Below, in pieces: positions 25,339-34,255 of a stretch of 64,000 nucleotides of DNA. Position numbers and translations under genes: made by a program. The DNA lies in the NCBI GenBank assembly GCA_964363305.1, contig CAYIHX010000004.1, positions 83,032 to 147,031 on the forward strand, given 5' to 3'. Numbering within the stretch: the stretch's first letter is position 1; every line of letters starts with the position of its first letter. The notes beneath the pieces are model-generated. The model was not told where the DNA came from. It saw only the letters and a program-made list of their open reading frames with translations, and made no database searches. Source of the DNA: CAYIHX01 sp964363305. GTDB taxonomy: Bacteria > Bdellovibrionota > UBA1018.

Positions 25339-26667
25339 ATGAGTGACCAAAATCGTTTCAATCTTGACGATGAAGAAGGACAAGCGGCCGCTGACGAAAG
25401 TCAGCAAGAGGGCGGCGAAGGAGGCGGAGGAGACGACGCCGACTACGCAAGCCAGGAACGCTTCGAGCAAGACAAAGTAAGGCTCGTCGACTTTCTTCAA
25501 TACCCGAAAGACAAACGCAAGCTGTCTGACTTCTTGCAGGAAACCTACAAGAAGTACGAAGCGGAGTCCGTCGATCGAACCATTAACCGCGTCATTCACG
25601 AGCACGAGACTGAATCCCGCGGCTCGACGCCGTTCTACAAGCCTGGCCACATCGGCCCGCTGATGTATGAATATTTAAATATGATGGGTGTAGAAGCTGC
25701 TTTCGTCAGCGGCTTGCAGCACACCAAGGCCTCGATGGTCAAAACCGTCCAGCAGAAGGTGGACGAGATCAACACGCTGCTTCGCGGCGTCGGCGGCTTC
25801 AATCGCCAGATCAAAGCCAGCTTCTCGCGAAGCGCCGTGGTCTACCTTGAGAAGGAAGATCCGGACAACAAGCATCGCGAAACCGTTCAATTCACCGTCA
25901 ACCTCGGAGATTTCGAGCTTCGCTTTCCGCTCGACGAGAGCGCGGACGACCAGACGATGGAAGACGGCCGCACCCTGCGCCGCATGGTGTGGGATGAAGC
26001 GGTCAACACTCTCGCCGAAATCGTCTCGAACACGGGCATGAAACCCAAGTTCGTCAAGAACGACAAAAACAGCTGCGTGTTCACGATGCGCCAGTACCTA
26101 CTTTCGAAGGGTGAGCGCGAGCCAGACGAGCTGTTCACGTTCGACCTTCGGCACTGGAACGAAGACGCTCGCGAAAAACAAGTCAAAGAATACGTAGCGG
26201 AGATCAGCCAATTTAACGAGCGGATCGAAATGCTGCGCGCGAAGTCCATGAAGTGGTTCATCGGTGGGCGAGCACGAGAACAGTACGAAGCGCAAACCCT
26301 CGAAGCGGAGCGGCACCGAGATCACTACGTCGGTACGCATCCCGATCCTCGCGAAATGGACACCGGATTGATCTTCTCGATCCGCGTGAACACTCTGAAG
26401 GATTACGGCATCACAAAGGACAAGATGCAGGTCATCATGACCAAGTTCATCTTGGCCCTCTCGAAGATCGCCGTCGACAAGCCGCTCGATCAACAGGTCA
26501 GCACGGTTTATCAACGCGGCCAGAACAAGCCCAAGGACTTCCAGACCCTCATCAAGGACGCCCAGGAAGCCTCAGCCCATGGGCACGGGGATGAAAAGGT
26601 CGTCATGATGAAAGACGATCTCATGCGCAAGAAAAAGGCCGCAGGCGGCGGACGTTTCCGAGCCTAA
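25339..26667 (+). CDS. Tandem paralogue A, unrecognised cytoplasmic family
   Basis: 442 residues, no signal peptide. A low-complexity acidic/Gly start (to about 35) precedes the part shared with the next gene: YKPGHIGPLMYEYLNMMGVE, INTLLRGVGGFNRQIKASFSRSAVVYLEKEDP, WDEAVNTLAEIVSNTGMKPKFVKND, HYVGTHPDP and the end KDKMQVIMTKFILALSKIAV (each shown in pieces). A coiled-coil-like stretch lies at about 285-330. No known family is recognised. Its 26741-28123 sister shares all these blocks in order. Location beside a LysM membrane protein and a sigma-28-like promoter suggests an envelope or motility role. Confidence 0.85.
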   Translation: MSDQNRFNLDDEEGQAAADESQQEGGEGGGGDDADYASQERFEQDKVRLVDFLQYPKDKRKLSDFLQETYKKYEAESVDRTINRVIHEHETESRGSTPFYKPGHIGPLMYEYLNMMGVEAAFVSGLQHTKASMVKTVQQKVDEINTLLRGVGGFNRQIKASFSRSAVVYLEKEDPDNKHRETVQFTVNLGDFELRFPLDESADDQTMEDGRTLRRMVWDEAVNTLAEIVSNTGMKPKFVKNDKNSCVFTMRQYLLSKGEREPDELFTFDLRHWNEDAREKQVKEYVAEISQFNERIEMLRAKSMKWFIGGRAREQYEAQTLEAERHRDHYVGTHPDPREMDTGLIFSIRVNTLKDYGITKDKMQVIMTKFILALSKIAVDKPLDQQVSTVYQRGQNKPKDFQTLIKDAQEASAHGHGDEKVVMMKDDLMRKKKAAGGGRFRA

Positions 26668-26680
26668 TCCAATTCAAGTC

Positions 26681-26714
26681 TGGGGGTTGGCGATTCGCCT
26701 GCCCCCAAACTTTT
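26681..26714 (+). terminator. Hairpin between the paralogues
   Basis: TGGGGG and CCCCCA arms enclose an inner GGCG/CGCC stem, followed by AAACTTTT. It could attenuate transcription into the second paralogue, giving unequal amounts of the two proteins. Confidence 0.5.
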
Positions 26715-26740
26715 ACCTAAAACTTAACGCGTCGAGCTAA

Positions 26741-28123
26741 TTGACGCTCTCCGAGGAGCCCACCATGGCTGACCAGAACCAGAAAAAAACCCAAGCCCCT
26801 GATTGGAATGATTTGCGCGAAGCGCCCCCTCTCCCCAAGGGCCCTGCGAAGCCTTGGCCAGAGGACATGAAGGCAGCCGCCGAGGAGTTCGTCGGCTTCC
26901 TCAAAGATCCCGCGCAGAAACAGGTGCTTCAGAATTACATCATGGACGCATTCAAACGCTTCGAGACCGAGAAGATGGACGAGTTCCAGGCTCGGATCGA
27001 GAATGAACGCGAAGTGGATGCTCGCAGAATCGCCCCTCACCACCAGCCTGGAAACATCGGGCCGATGATCTCCGAAGACCTCAACATGAGCGACGCGGAG
27101 AGGAACTTCGCGCGCGGGCTTCGCACCACGAAAGCCGCGCTCCAACGCGCGGTGGAAGATCGCGTAGAGCAGATCAATCATCTCCTCGCCGGGCTCGGTG
27201 GCTTCAGTTCGCAGCTGAAAAGCTGCTTCGCCCGAAGTACGGTCGTCTTTCTCGAAGAAGAAGACCCGCGCTACTCCTACCGCGAACGCCTGATTTTCTC
27301 CGTGAATCTCCCCAGCTTCGAACTGAAACGCTCGTGGAAAAACGATGCCGAAGTGGAAGGCCCCTCAACGGTGAAACGGACGTCGGGAAAGAAAAGGGGA
27401 GTCTCGGCGGAAGACTCCGATCCGCGAAGCCCCCTGCAGGCAACCTGGGACGATGCCGTGAATACCCTCGCGCAGATCATCGCCGAGACCGGCCTCAAAC
27501 CTAAATACGCGAAGAACGATCGGCACTACGGCCGTTTCGTGATGAAGCAAGATCTGCGATCCAGCTCCAATCTCCCCGACGAGTACTTCTCGTTCACGCT
27601 GGACTACAATACCACTGAACGAATTCAAGACATGATCGCCCCCTTCAACAAGAAGGTGACCGAGTATGAGAAGAAAATCCGGCGTCTGGAGGCACGTCTC
27701 AAAGGAACGGCCATCGACTCCCGTTCGCCGCGCCTCATGAAACTGAGGGCCGAGCTTCTCAAGTTGACGCAAGAGCGGGACTTCTTCGTCGGCACCACGC
27801 CCGACCCGAACCAGCTCAGCGAAGGGCTCCTCTTCCTGATCGAAGTGTCGACGTCGAAGGATTACCACATCGTCAAAGACCGCATGCAAGCCATCATGAC
27901 GAAGTACATTCTCCACCTATCGAAGCTCGCGGTACTCGAGGCCAAAGGTGATCCCGACCTGGAGCATGCTCTCTACTCGCTCGATAGCCGCGAACAGAGC
28001 CGCGCGGCGGCGAATCAGGTGCAGGAGGATCGCATCGAACTCACCGAGAGCGAGATCGATGCCCTTCCCCAGTACACAGTGTCAGCGGGGACATTGAAAT
28101 CCGTGAAGAAGAAAGCGGCCTAA
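26741..28123 (+). CDS. Tandem paralogue B, unrecognised cytoplasmic family
   Basis: 460 residues, no signal peptide. Aligns block by block with paralogue A: HHQPGNIGPMISEDLNMSDA, INHLLAGLGGFSSQLKSCFA, STVVFLEEEDP, WDDAVNTLAQIIAETGLKPK, YAKND, FFVGTTPDP and VKDRMQAIMTKYILHLSKLA. It differs by an insert of about 20 basic/Ser residues near 220 (KRTSGKKRG) and a longer C-terminal tail. GAGGAG precedes the ATG. Same transcript as A, separated by a hairpin. No function can be given. Confidence 0.85.
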   Translation: MTLSEEPTMADQNQKKTQAPDWNDLREAPPLPKGPAKPWPEDMKAAAEEFVGFLKDPAQKQVLQNYIMDAFKRFETEKMDEFQARIENEREVDARRIAPHHQPGNIGPMISEDLNMSDAERNFARGLRTTKAALQRAVEDRVEQINHLLAGLGGFSSQLKSCFARSTVVFLEEEDPRYSYRERLIFSVNLPSFELKRSWKNDAEVEGPSTVKRTSGKKRGVSAEDSDPRSPLQATWDDAVNTLAQIIAETGLKPKYAKNDRHYGRFVMKQDLRSSSNLPDEYFSFTLDYNTTERIQDMIAPFNKKVTEYEKKIRRLEARLKGTAIDSRSPRLMKLRAELLKLTQERDFFVGTTPDPNQLSEGLLFLIEVSTSKDYHIVKDRMQAIMTKYILHLSKLAVLEAKGDPDLEHALYSLDSREQSRAAANQVQEDRIELTESEIDALPQYTVSAGTLKSVKKKAA

Positions 28124-29430
28124 GGGCGACCGAGAATTGACTCGGTTGGGCAATCGTAATCGCCCACGTAGCTCACGGCGAAACTCGTTCCATCTTCGCT
28201 CGGAACCAATTCGAAGCGGTCAGTCCCGTTCAGGTCGAGCAGCTTGCGACGGATGAAATCGACGCGACCATGGACGGCCTTGCCGAGCTTACGCTGGATG
28301 CATCGGATCGTGCCTGCGTGAGTCGGCTCCCACCCGACCGGAAACACCGCATAGGCCTCCCCGAAGACCCGAAGGCCGAACTGAAAACTCAGAAAGAAGT
28401 CATCTTTGAATTGGTCATGCTCACAGGCTCGCGTCGTGAAGCCCGCCTCAAAAGCCTCTACCTGCTGAGGGGCGTTGGTCCAAACCATGTTGTCAAACTC
28501 GTTCATCCCGTAACCTACCGCGTCCTCAGTCTGATACTGCTTGATCTGAATCGAGCTACGGAAATCGTGACGTCGGGGATAAACCGAAAGCAGCCGCATC
28601 TTCGGGTAATCGTGCCCATCAAAAGACTCCGGCCCCACATTCTGTAAGGCGAACACGCCGCCTTCTTCCAAACCGTCGTTCAGAAACCGGAATTGCGGCC
28701 GCACCCTGAATTCGAATGCATCAACAGGCGTCTCCCCCTCCAGCGTCACCCCATCGCCCAGATAATAAACGTCGATCGCCCGCCCACCGGCCTCGGCAAC
28801 GAGCTCGGGAAAAGTCGCGCTCAAAAACTCTTCGACGGCCACCAGGTTCAGATTGAACTGCTCCCGAATCGTCGAAATCGACCAAAGGTTCTGGGGAGAA
28901 AGATGAGAAAGAAACTCCGGATCGCGGCTCAGGGACGCGCAGGAATCGACTGGAATTCTCAGCGGTACGGGATTCCCTCGAAACGCGCGATTCTGCAAAA
29001 GCAGCTGTTGCTGGAGTGCTAACGGCAGCGCGGGACCGGGCGACAAGAGGCCCTCGACCACGGGAGGAGGCGTCTTCAAATCAACCGACACCGGTATGGC
29101 GCCGCCACAAACCACGATGATTTCGGTGACGGATGGCTTCACGCCTTCGCCCGTGACTCGCACCTCGTAACTCCCTTCAGGAACTTCCCGGCGCGCCATC
29201 ATATCAACGCCCGCTTGGAACTCTTGCGTGAGGACGCTTGCGCCGGTCTCGAAATTCACTAACTCCAAGACCGCTGAAAGGCCGGACCGATTCGTTAAAT
29301 CGACTGCGGCTACGCCGGTTTCACAGGCAGACATCCCCACCGCGGTTGGATCACCATTGCATCCCGAGCCGACACTCAAAACAGAAAAAAAGAGTATAAA
29401 TACAGAGAGATAAGCTCGAAATGACACCAT
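28120..29430 (-). CDS. Lipoprotein of unknown function
   Basis: 436 residues. Lipobox LSVGSGC after a hydrophobic core. A PEGA/carboxypeptidase-regulatory-like beta-domain follows (REVPEGSYEVRVTGEG), then a larger unrecognised region with several cysteines and acidic patches. Its stop overlaps that of paralogue B (28120-28123), convergent. A shared GGTCAACTAA element lies about 50 nt upstream. Confidence 0.7.
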   Translation of the reverse strand: MVSFRAYLSVFILFFSVLSVGSGCNGDPTAVGMSACETGVAAVDLTNRSGLSAVLELVNFETGASVLTQEFQAGVDMMARREVPEGSYEVRVTGEGVKPSVTEIIVVCGGAIPVSVDLKTPPPVVEGLLSPGPALPLALQQQLLLQNRAFRGNPVPLRIPVDSCASLSRDPEFLSHLSPQNLWSISTIREQFNLNLVAVEEFLSATFPELVAEAGGRAIDVYYLGDGVTLEGETPVDAFEFRVRPQFRFLNDGLEEGGVFALQNVGPESFDGHDYPKMRLLSVYPRRHDFRSSIQIKQYQTEDAVGYGMNEFDNMVWTNAPQQVEAFEAGFTTRACEHDQFKDDFFLSFQFGLRVFGEAYAVFPVGWEPTHAGTIRCIQRKLGKAVHGRVDFIRRKLLDLNGTDRFELVPSEDGTSFAVSYVGDYDCPTESILGRP

Positions 29431-29490
29431 GGAAGACTCCTTGCCTTGCGAGGATAGATATCATTTATTGATCATTTTGGTCAACTAATA

Positions 29491-30366
29491 TTATTCGCCG
29501 ATTTCATGGAGAAAATTCGCCAGAGAGCTGAAAAATGCGCCTGGCTCCTCGAGGTGCGCGAGGTGGGCGCTGTGGTGAAACACGTTGACCTTCGCCCCAG
29601 GAATTCTCGAAGCATAGAAACGAACCGTCTCCGGTCGCGCTTCGTCGTATTTCCCACAAGTGAAGAGCACCGGAACTCCGATCTTAAAAAGTTCATCGGA
29701 GAGATCCTGATCCTTGAGATTCCCCGTGCAAACGAACTCGGCTGGCCCCCACATCGCGCGGTAGACGTGAGCGCCAAAGCGTTCGTGGGCCTTCTCGATG
29801 ACCTGCGGGCTCGGCACCAACCGGCACACAAACCGCTGATTGAACTCCTCCTTCAAACGCTCGAACTCGGGCGACTCCGTGCGCCCCTCCTGCTCGAGCC
29901 GGGCCAGTGACAAATTCCACTCCTCACCCATCTCCTCCTTACACATCTGGGCATCCTCCAACCACAGCCGTGTACTGAGGCAGGGGCTTGCACAAATGAG
30001 ACCGCTGACTCGCTCCGGAAACCTCAACGCGAAACCCGCAGCCAACATAGCCCCCCACGAATTACCGAAGAGAGCGGCTCGTTGTACGCCGAGCTCATCG
30101 AGCACCTGTCCGAGTTCGTCAATGAATCGCTCGAGCTGCCACAGCTCCGGGCGATCCTCACAATGATCCGAGCGCCCACAGCCCAGCTGATCATAGAGGA
30201 TGACCCGACGATTCACGGCCAAACTCTCAAAGCCGACCAAATAGTCAGAGGGAAAACCAGGCCCCCCGTGCAGCAACACCAACGGCGTCAAAAAGCCATC
30301 ACCCAGGGAACGATAGTAGATCCGTCCGTCTCGTGTCTGTAGGTAGCCCTCGCGCAGTTCCGCCAA
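29491..30366 (-). CDS. Alpha/beta hydrolase, proline iminopeptidase type
   Basis: About 291 residues. Oxyanion motif HGGPG, DQLGCGRSD, the nucleophile elbow GNSWGAML (Ser), an acid in FTCGKYDEARPE and the catalytic His in HHSAHLAHLEEP: the S33 family arrangement. It probably cleaves N-terminal proline or a related small amide or ester. No ATG start: the frame opens with TTG at 30399, but TTG 30366, 10 nt after AAGGA, fits the family better and leaves room for the divergent promoter at 30393-30420. Confidence 0.87.
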   Translation of the reverse strand: MAELREGYLQTRDGRIYYRSLGDGFLTPLVLLHGGPGFPSDYLVGFESLAVNRRVILYDQLGCGRSDHCEDRPELWQLERFIDELGQVLDELGVQRAALFGNSWGAMLAAGFALRFPERVSGLICASPCLSTRLWLEDAQMCKEEMGEEWNLSLARLEQEGRTESPEFERLKEEFNQRFVCRLVPSPQVIEKAHERFGAHVYRAMWGPAEFVCTGNLKDQDLSDELFKIGVPVLFTCGKYDEARPETVRFYASRIPGAKVNVFHHSAHLAHLEEPGAFFSSLANFLHEIGE

Positions 30367-30392
30367 AAAATTCAATTCCTTTGCACAGAGTT

Positions 30393-30420
30393 TAAACAAA
30401 CATCGTCATCAGGTCGATAC
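30393..30420 (+). promoter_or_regulatory. Sigma-28-like promoter of the HPr-like gene
   Basis: TAAA, 16 nt, GTCGATAC. Same spacing and same GTCGATA core as the promoter at 25278-25305. The leader would be about 18 nt and contains AAGGAG before ATG 30445. Confidence 0.5.
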
Positions 30421-30444
30421 GTCTCAAGAAGGAGAAGCCTCTTC

Positions 30445-31431
30445 ATGCTGCGATTCTTGGATCCCCTGCTTCGATCACGAGATGACCTGGGACGAATGCG
30501 TTCATTCCTGGAGAAGACCGAAAAAATTTCTGCCGCAGTGGCGAAGGGCGCGAACTTGGGAGATATCTTCTCTGATCCCGCGAACTTAAGCTCGATCTGC
30601 AAGGTCGTGGGAGACGACGACATCGAAAGCGCCCTCACGCTCATCACGCATATCGCGCTGCAAGATTATAAAACAAAATCAGTCACCATTCGCAAAAAAA
30701 TCGAAGGCTTGCGCCAATTCGGATTCCTCCACCGTGCCGTGGGTGGCTGGAAACAGTTTCAGACGACCGTCATCCTTCGGATGCCCACAGGCGAGGATGC
30801 TCACACCATCCTTTTCAATCCTCTCTCCGAAGAATCCTGGCGAGGCCTCGAAACCATCCCCGAAGGCACGCAGTTCACCATCTCCCTGAAGACCGCGAGC
30901 GGAAGCCGCATTGCCACGCAGGAAAACCTCGCGCTCGATCGATGGGAGGCCGTACTCGACACCGTTCAGGACAGCGGAGACCAGATTGATCGCGTGCCCG
31001 TTCCCGCCCTCGAAGTCACTGCCGCACCCAAGGCCGTCACTCCCCAAAAACCCCGCGCGGTCGCGGCGGTCCCGCAAAGGAAAAGCTTCTACGCCAACTC
31101 GGCCCCCAATCCCTTCACGAAGCCATCCGGGCCCCCCGTGCTCTCATTCAAGGTCGTCGTCAACAAAATGGACACGTTCGTCCATGCTGGAAACGCCCAT
31201 CAAATCATCAGCCACATGCGGGACTATGCGGGCAAGGTCCTGCTTTTCGTCATGCGCGGCGAAAAAAAGGCAGTGCAACTCGATGCTGACTCCATCTGGG
31301 GCGCGGAGATCCGCAACGGAGAAACCGTGCTGTTCGAATTTTTCGGCCCTCAGCCCTCAGAAGACTGGGTCAAAGAACTAGGCAAACGCGTCAATAAATA
31401 CACGCAGATGGACAAGATCGCTAACGAGTAG
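30445..31431 (+). CDS. HPr-like domain protein, partner of the PPDK-like enzyme
   Basis: 328 residues, cytoplasmic. N-terminal 170 residues are unrecognised; a Pro/Ala-rich linker follows; the last 90 residues align with the PTS phosphocarrier HPr. The active-site region reads FVHAGNA (HPr: GLHARPA), keeping the phosphorylatable histidine as H247 and the alanine after it but replacing the catalytic-site arginine by G249. The regulatory-serine segment is DADSIWG (HPr: AKSILG), and NGETVLFEFFGP matches the strand after it. PPDK-like gene follows after 21 nt in the same transcript. I infer that H247 accepts phosphate from it. The role of the N-terminal part is unknown. Confidence 0.8.
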   Translation: MLRFLDPLLRSRDDLGRMRSFLEKTEKISAAVAKGANLGDIFSDPANLSSICKVVGDDDIESALTLITHIALQDYKTKSVTIRKKIEGLRQFGFLHRAVGGWKQFQTTVILRMPTGEDAHTILFNPLSEESWRGLETIPEGTQFTISLKTASGSRIATQENLALDRWEAVLDTVQDSGDQIDRVPVPALEVTAAPKAVTPQKPRAVAAVPQRKSFYANSAPNPFTKPSGPPVLSFKVVVNKMDTFVHAGNAHQIISHMRDYAGKVLLFVMRGEKKAVQLDADSIWGAEIRNGETVLFEFFGPQPSEDWVKELGKRVNKYTQMDKIANE

Positions 31432-31452
31432 AACCCTCCAGGAATTCAAGAA

Positions 31453-34182
31453 ATGAAAAACAAGACACCCTCCAAATACTTCTGGGCCCTCGACTCCGAC
31501 TTGTCGGCCGAGATTCTTCGCCAATATGAAGGCGCAATCGCGAAGCGACCGAACGGCACTCTGGCGAGAGCCATTCAACTGCTGAACGCCCGAATTCCCT
31601 CCCTGCCGCAAGCTTATCTCACTCCGGCAGTCACCAAGAGCGGCGGACGACTCGATCCTCATTTTTTCGACGAACTGGGCCTCACCCTCGAGCGTCTCGA
31701 AGCGCAGACTCATGGTAAATTCGGCGGACGGGAGCGCCCGCTGCTTCTCAGCGTCATCGGCGATTACTGCGGCACGATCCGGAACATCGGCGTTTCGCCT
31801 GCCTCGCTTTCGGGGCTGGTCCATCACCATGGTGCGGGCACCACCTACACCTACTACGTTGACTTTCTAGAAAGCTTTTCGACCATCGTGTTGGGAGCGG
31901 CCCATACTGATTTTCGACGGACTTTTCACCTGACCGCGGAGCGAGAAGGCGGCGCCGGAGGCCTCGCCGCCCTGACGGCCGACCGCTTCCTGCAGCACGT
32001 TCGCGAATACCAGAACCTCATCTCCCAGAAAATCGGGAAGGCGTTCCCGGAAACCCCGGAGAAGCAGCTCATCAGTACTCTTCTGCACTGCACCCGGGTC
32101 AGCCAAGAGAGCGCCGCCGGAAAAGACGAAATATTCATCCGCGCGCAGATCATGCGAGCCCAGTATGGGCAAAGCATCCAGGGCGTAGCCTATACGCGAA
32201 ACCCCTTTACGGGAAAACGTGATATCTACGGAGTTTTTCAACATGGAGAGGGAGAAGCGCCGAAGAAATCCCCGCTCGAACCCTCCTCCGAGGGAACGAA
32301 CGAAACCTGCCTGCGAAGCCTGCATCCTTCCGTTTACTCGCTTCTGAAGCGCTATCTGCCGGAAATCGAGGGCGCGTACCGAGATGTGATGGAAGCGGAG
32401 TTCGTCACCGACGAGGACGGCCGCCTCTTTTTCACCAACTTCGACAAGGCAAGCACCACCGCCAAGGCCACTGTCGTCAGCGCAATCGACCTCAATTTGG
32501 ATGGCAAGATCGACGATGCCACCGCCCTCACGAGAATCAAACCCGCCGACGTCGAGGTCTTGCTACATCCCACGCTCGATGACGTCTCACGCGCCAGCCT
32601 CACCGATTTGGGTTCGGCCGGTGTAACGGCTGCTCCCGGTACTGCCGTTGGCCATATCTACTTTCGAATGGCCGACGCGATGGACCACTACAAGAACGCC
32701 GCGAAAAAGAAGGCCGATAAGCGCGTTATTCTCATCGCGGATGAACTCCTCATCAGCGACACCCCAGGCTTAGGGATCATCAGCGGGCTTGCCACGAAGG
32801 CCAGTGGCATCGCCTCCCACGCCGCCGTCATGGCACGCGCGAACGGAATTCCCTGCATCGTGGGCTACAAGGGGCTTGAAGTGGCCGAAGACGGCACACA
32901 CATGACGGTCAACGGGAAGCGTTACGATGCGGGCACGTTTGTTACGCTCGAAGCCGGTGCGGAGGGGCGCCTCTATCTTGGAGAAGGCTCACTGACTAAT
33001 CTCTCCTTCAAAGAGGGCGTGGTTCGAGACGTTGCCCAGCTGGTCAACCGCCTGCTGCTCGCCGAAAAATCTCCGATGCAGGTCCGAGTCAACATCAACA
33101 ACGCCAAAGACGCCGAAACGGGGTTAGTCTTCGGCGCCGACGCCGTCGGCCTCTGCCGCACCGAGAACATGTTCATGGAGGCTGAATCCCTCCGGGAGAT
33201 TCGAAATATCGTCTTCACGCAAAACCCCGAGATGTGCGCCGAGAGCTTCGACAAACTCGAGGAGACTCAGTATCAGGATTTTAGAAAGATTTTCCTCGTC
33301 ATGAGAGAACGCACGGTGAACATCCGCCTGATGGATCTGCCTTTGCACGACCTCTCACCTCAAACCGACGCCGCATTCAAGGAGCTCGACGAGCAGCTCC
33401 CCCATCTCAACGAGGCGCAGATCCGCACGGTCGCCGAGCAACTCCGGGAGCACAACCCGATGCTTGGCCTAAGAGCCTGCCGCTTCGGGCTGATCACTCC
33501 CCAGGTCTACGACATGCAGATCCGGGCCATCGTCCGGGCCGCATATAGCGTCCTCAATGAGGGCGTTCAGGTCTCCGTCGGTATCAAGTTCCCCCTCGTG
33601 CAGAGCGAAGCGGAGATCTCCCGCCTGCGAGCCCGCGTGGTCAAGATCGAGGAAGAAGTCCGCGAAAAACTGAAAGTCCCGTTCAACACCCGGCTGAAAT
33701 ACAAGGTCGGCGGAATGCTTGAGCTCCCGGCCGCGGCGCTCAATACCGACAACCTCGCCCGCGTCGGGGAGTTCTTCGCCTTCGGTACGAATGACCTCAC
33801 GCAAACCACTCTTGGAATCTCGCGCGACGATAGCGCCCATTACCTGCCGTTCTATCTCGAGAACGGCCTCATGGCGTCCGACCCGTTCAAAGTCCTTGCG
33901 GCTCCAGTCCGAGAACTCATCGAGATCGCCGTCAGCCGGGGGCGGCGCGTGCGACCGGACGTCAGCTTTGGAATCTGCGGAGAACAAGGGGGTGACCGCT
34001 CAACCCTCCAATTCTGCCTCGACAAGAACATCGACTACGTGAGCTGCTCACCGTTCCGGGTTCTGCCCACCCGACTTGCCTTGGCGCAAGAAGTACTCAG
34101 GCGGAACCAGGCTTTGCGGGAGCGGGAGACGGAGTCTGCACGCACCACCGCCGAACGCCCCCCCTCCGCCAGAGCGGCATGA
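31453..34182 (+). CDS. PPDK-like PEP phosphotransferase with degenerate ATP site
   Basis: 909 residues, collinear with pyruvate phosphate dikinase. The swivelling domain is intact: SGIASHAAVMAR with phosphohistidine H456 (H455 in the Clostridium enzyme). The PEP/pyruvate barrel is intact: GLCRTENMF, RLMDLPLH, NPMLGLRACR, FGTNDLTQ, GICGEQGG with catalytic C842, YVSCSPFRV. The N-terminal ATP-grasp half is degenerate: the GGKG loop reads PNGT, the SVRSGAR segment reads SVIGDYC (arginine lost near 102), and the QTRNGKRT segment reads NFDKASTT. It should therefore be unable to use ATP but able to take phosphate from PEP, as PTS enzyme I does. Acceptor inferred to be the HPr-like neighbour. Confidence 0.9.
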   Translation: MKNKTPSKYFWALDSDLSAEILRQYEGAIAKRPNGTLARAIQLLNARIPSLPQAYLTPAVTKSGGRLDPHFFDELGLTLERLEAQTHGKFGGRERPLLLSVIGDYCGTIRNIGVSPASLSGLVHHHGAGTTYTYYVDFLESFSTIVLGAAHTDFRRTFHLTAEREGGAGGLAALTADRFLQHVREYQNLISQKIGKAFPETPEKQLISTLLHCTRVSQESAAGKDEIFIRAQIMRAQYGQSIQGVAYTRNPFTGKRDIYGVFQHGEGEAPKKSPLEPSSEGTNETCLRSLHPSVYSLLKRYLPEIEGAYRDVMEAEFVTDEDGRLFFTNFDKASTTAKATVVSAIDLNLDGKIDDATALTRIKPADVEVLLHPTLDDVSRASLTDLGSAGVTAAPGTAVGHIYFRMADAMDHYKNAAKKKADKRVILIADELLISDTPGLGIISGLATKASGIASHAAVMARANGIPCIVGYKGLEVAEDGTHMTVNGKRYDAGTFVTLEAGAEGRLYLGEGSLTNLSFKEGVVRDVAQLVNRLLLAEKSPMQVRVNINNAKDAETGLVFGADAVGLCRTENMFMEAESLREIRNIVFTQNPEMCAESFDKLEETQYQDFRKIFLVMRERTVNIRLMDLPLHDLSPQTDAAFKELDEQLPHLNEAQIRTVAEQLREHNPMLGLRACRFGLITPQVYDMQIRAIVRAAYSVLNEGVQVSVGIKFPLVQSEAEISRLRARVVKIEEEVREKLKVPFNTRLKYKVGGMLELPAAALNTDNLARVGEFFAFGTNDLTQTTLGISRDDSAHYLPFYLENGLMASDPFKVLAAPVRELIEIAVSRGRRVRPDVSFGICGEQGGDRSTLQFCLDKNIDYVSCSPFRVLPTRLALAQEVLRRNQALRERETESARTTAERPPSARAA

Positions 34183-34219
34183 CGGGACCCCCAGGGGTTG
34201 CTGATAAATTGCCCATAAT

Positions 34220-34254
34220 AATTGACATTTAGAATACATTTATTATAGTCAATT
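34220..34254 (+). promoter_or_regulatory. Promoter within an inverted repeat
   Basis: TTGACA (34222-34227), 16 nt, TATAGT (34244-34249). Arms AATTGAC (34220-34226) and GTCAATT (34248-34254) overlap both hexamers, as expected for an autoregulated promoter. The ATG is at 34256, so the message would have almost no leader. Confidence 0.55.
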
Positions 34255-34255
34255 C

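Noticed and set aside
31453..34182. Plain pyruvate phosphate dikinase for gluconeogenesis
   Set aside because: The C-terminal half fits, but the N-terminal ATP-binding residues are replaced, so the dikinase reaction is not expected.
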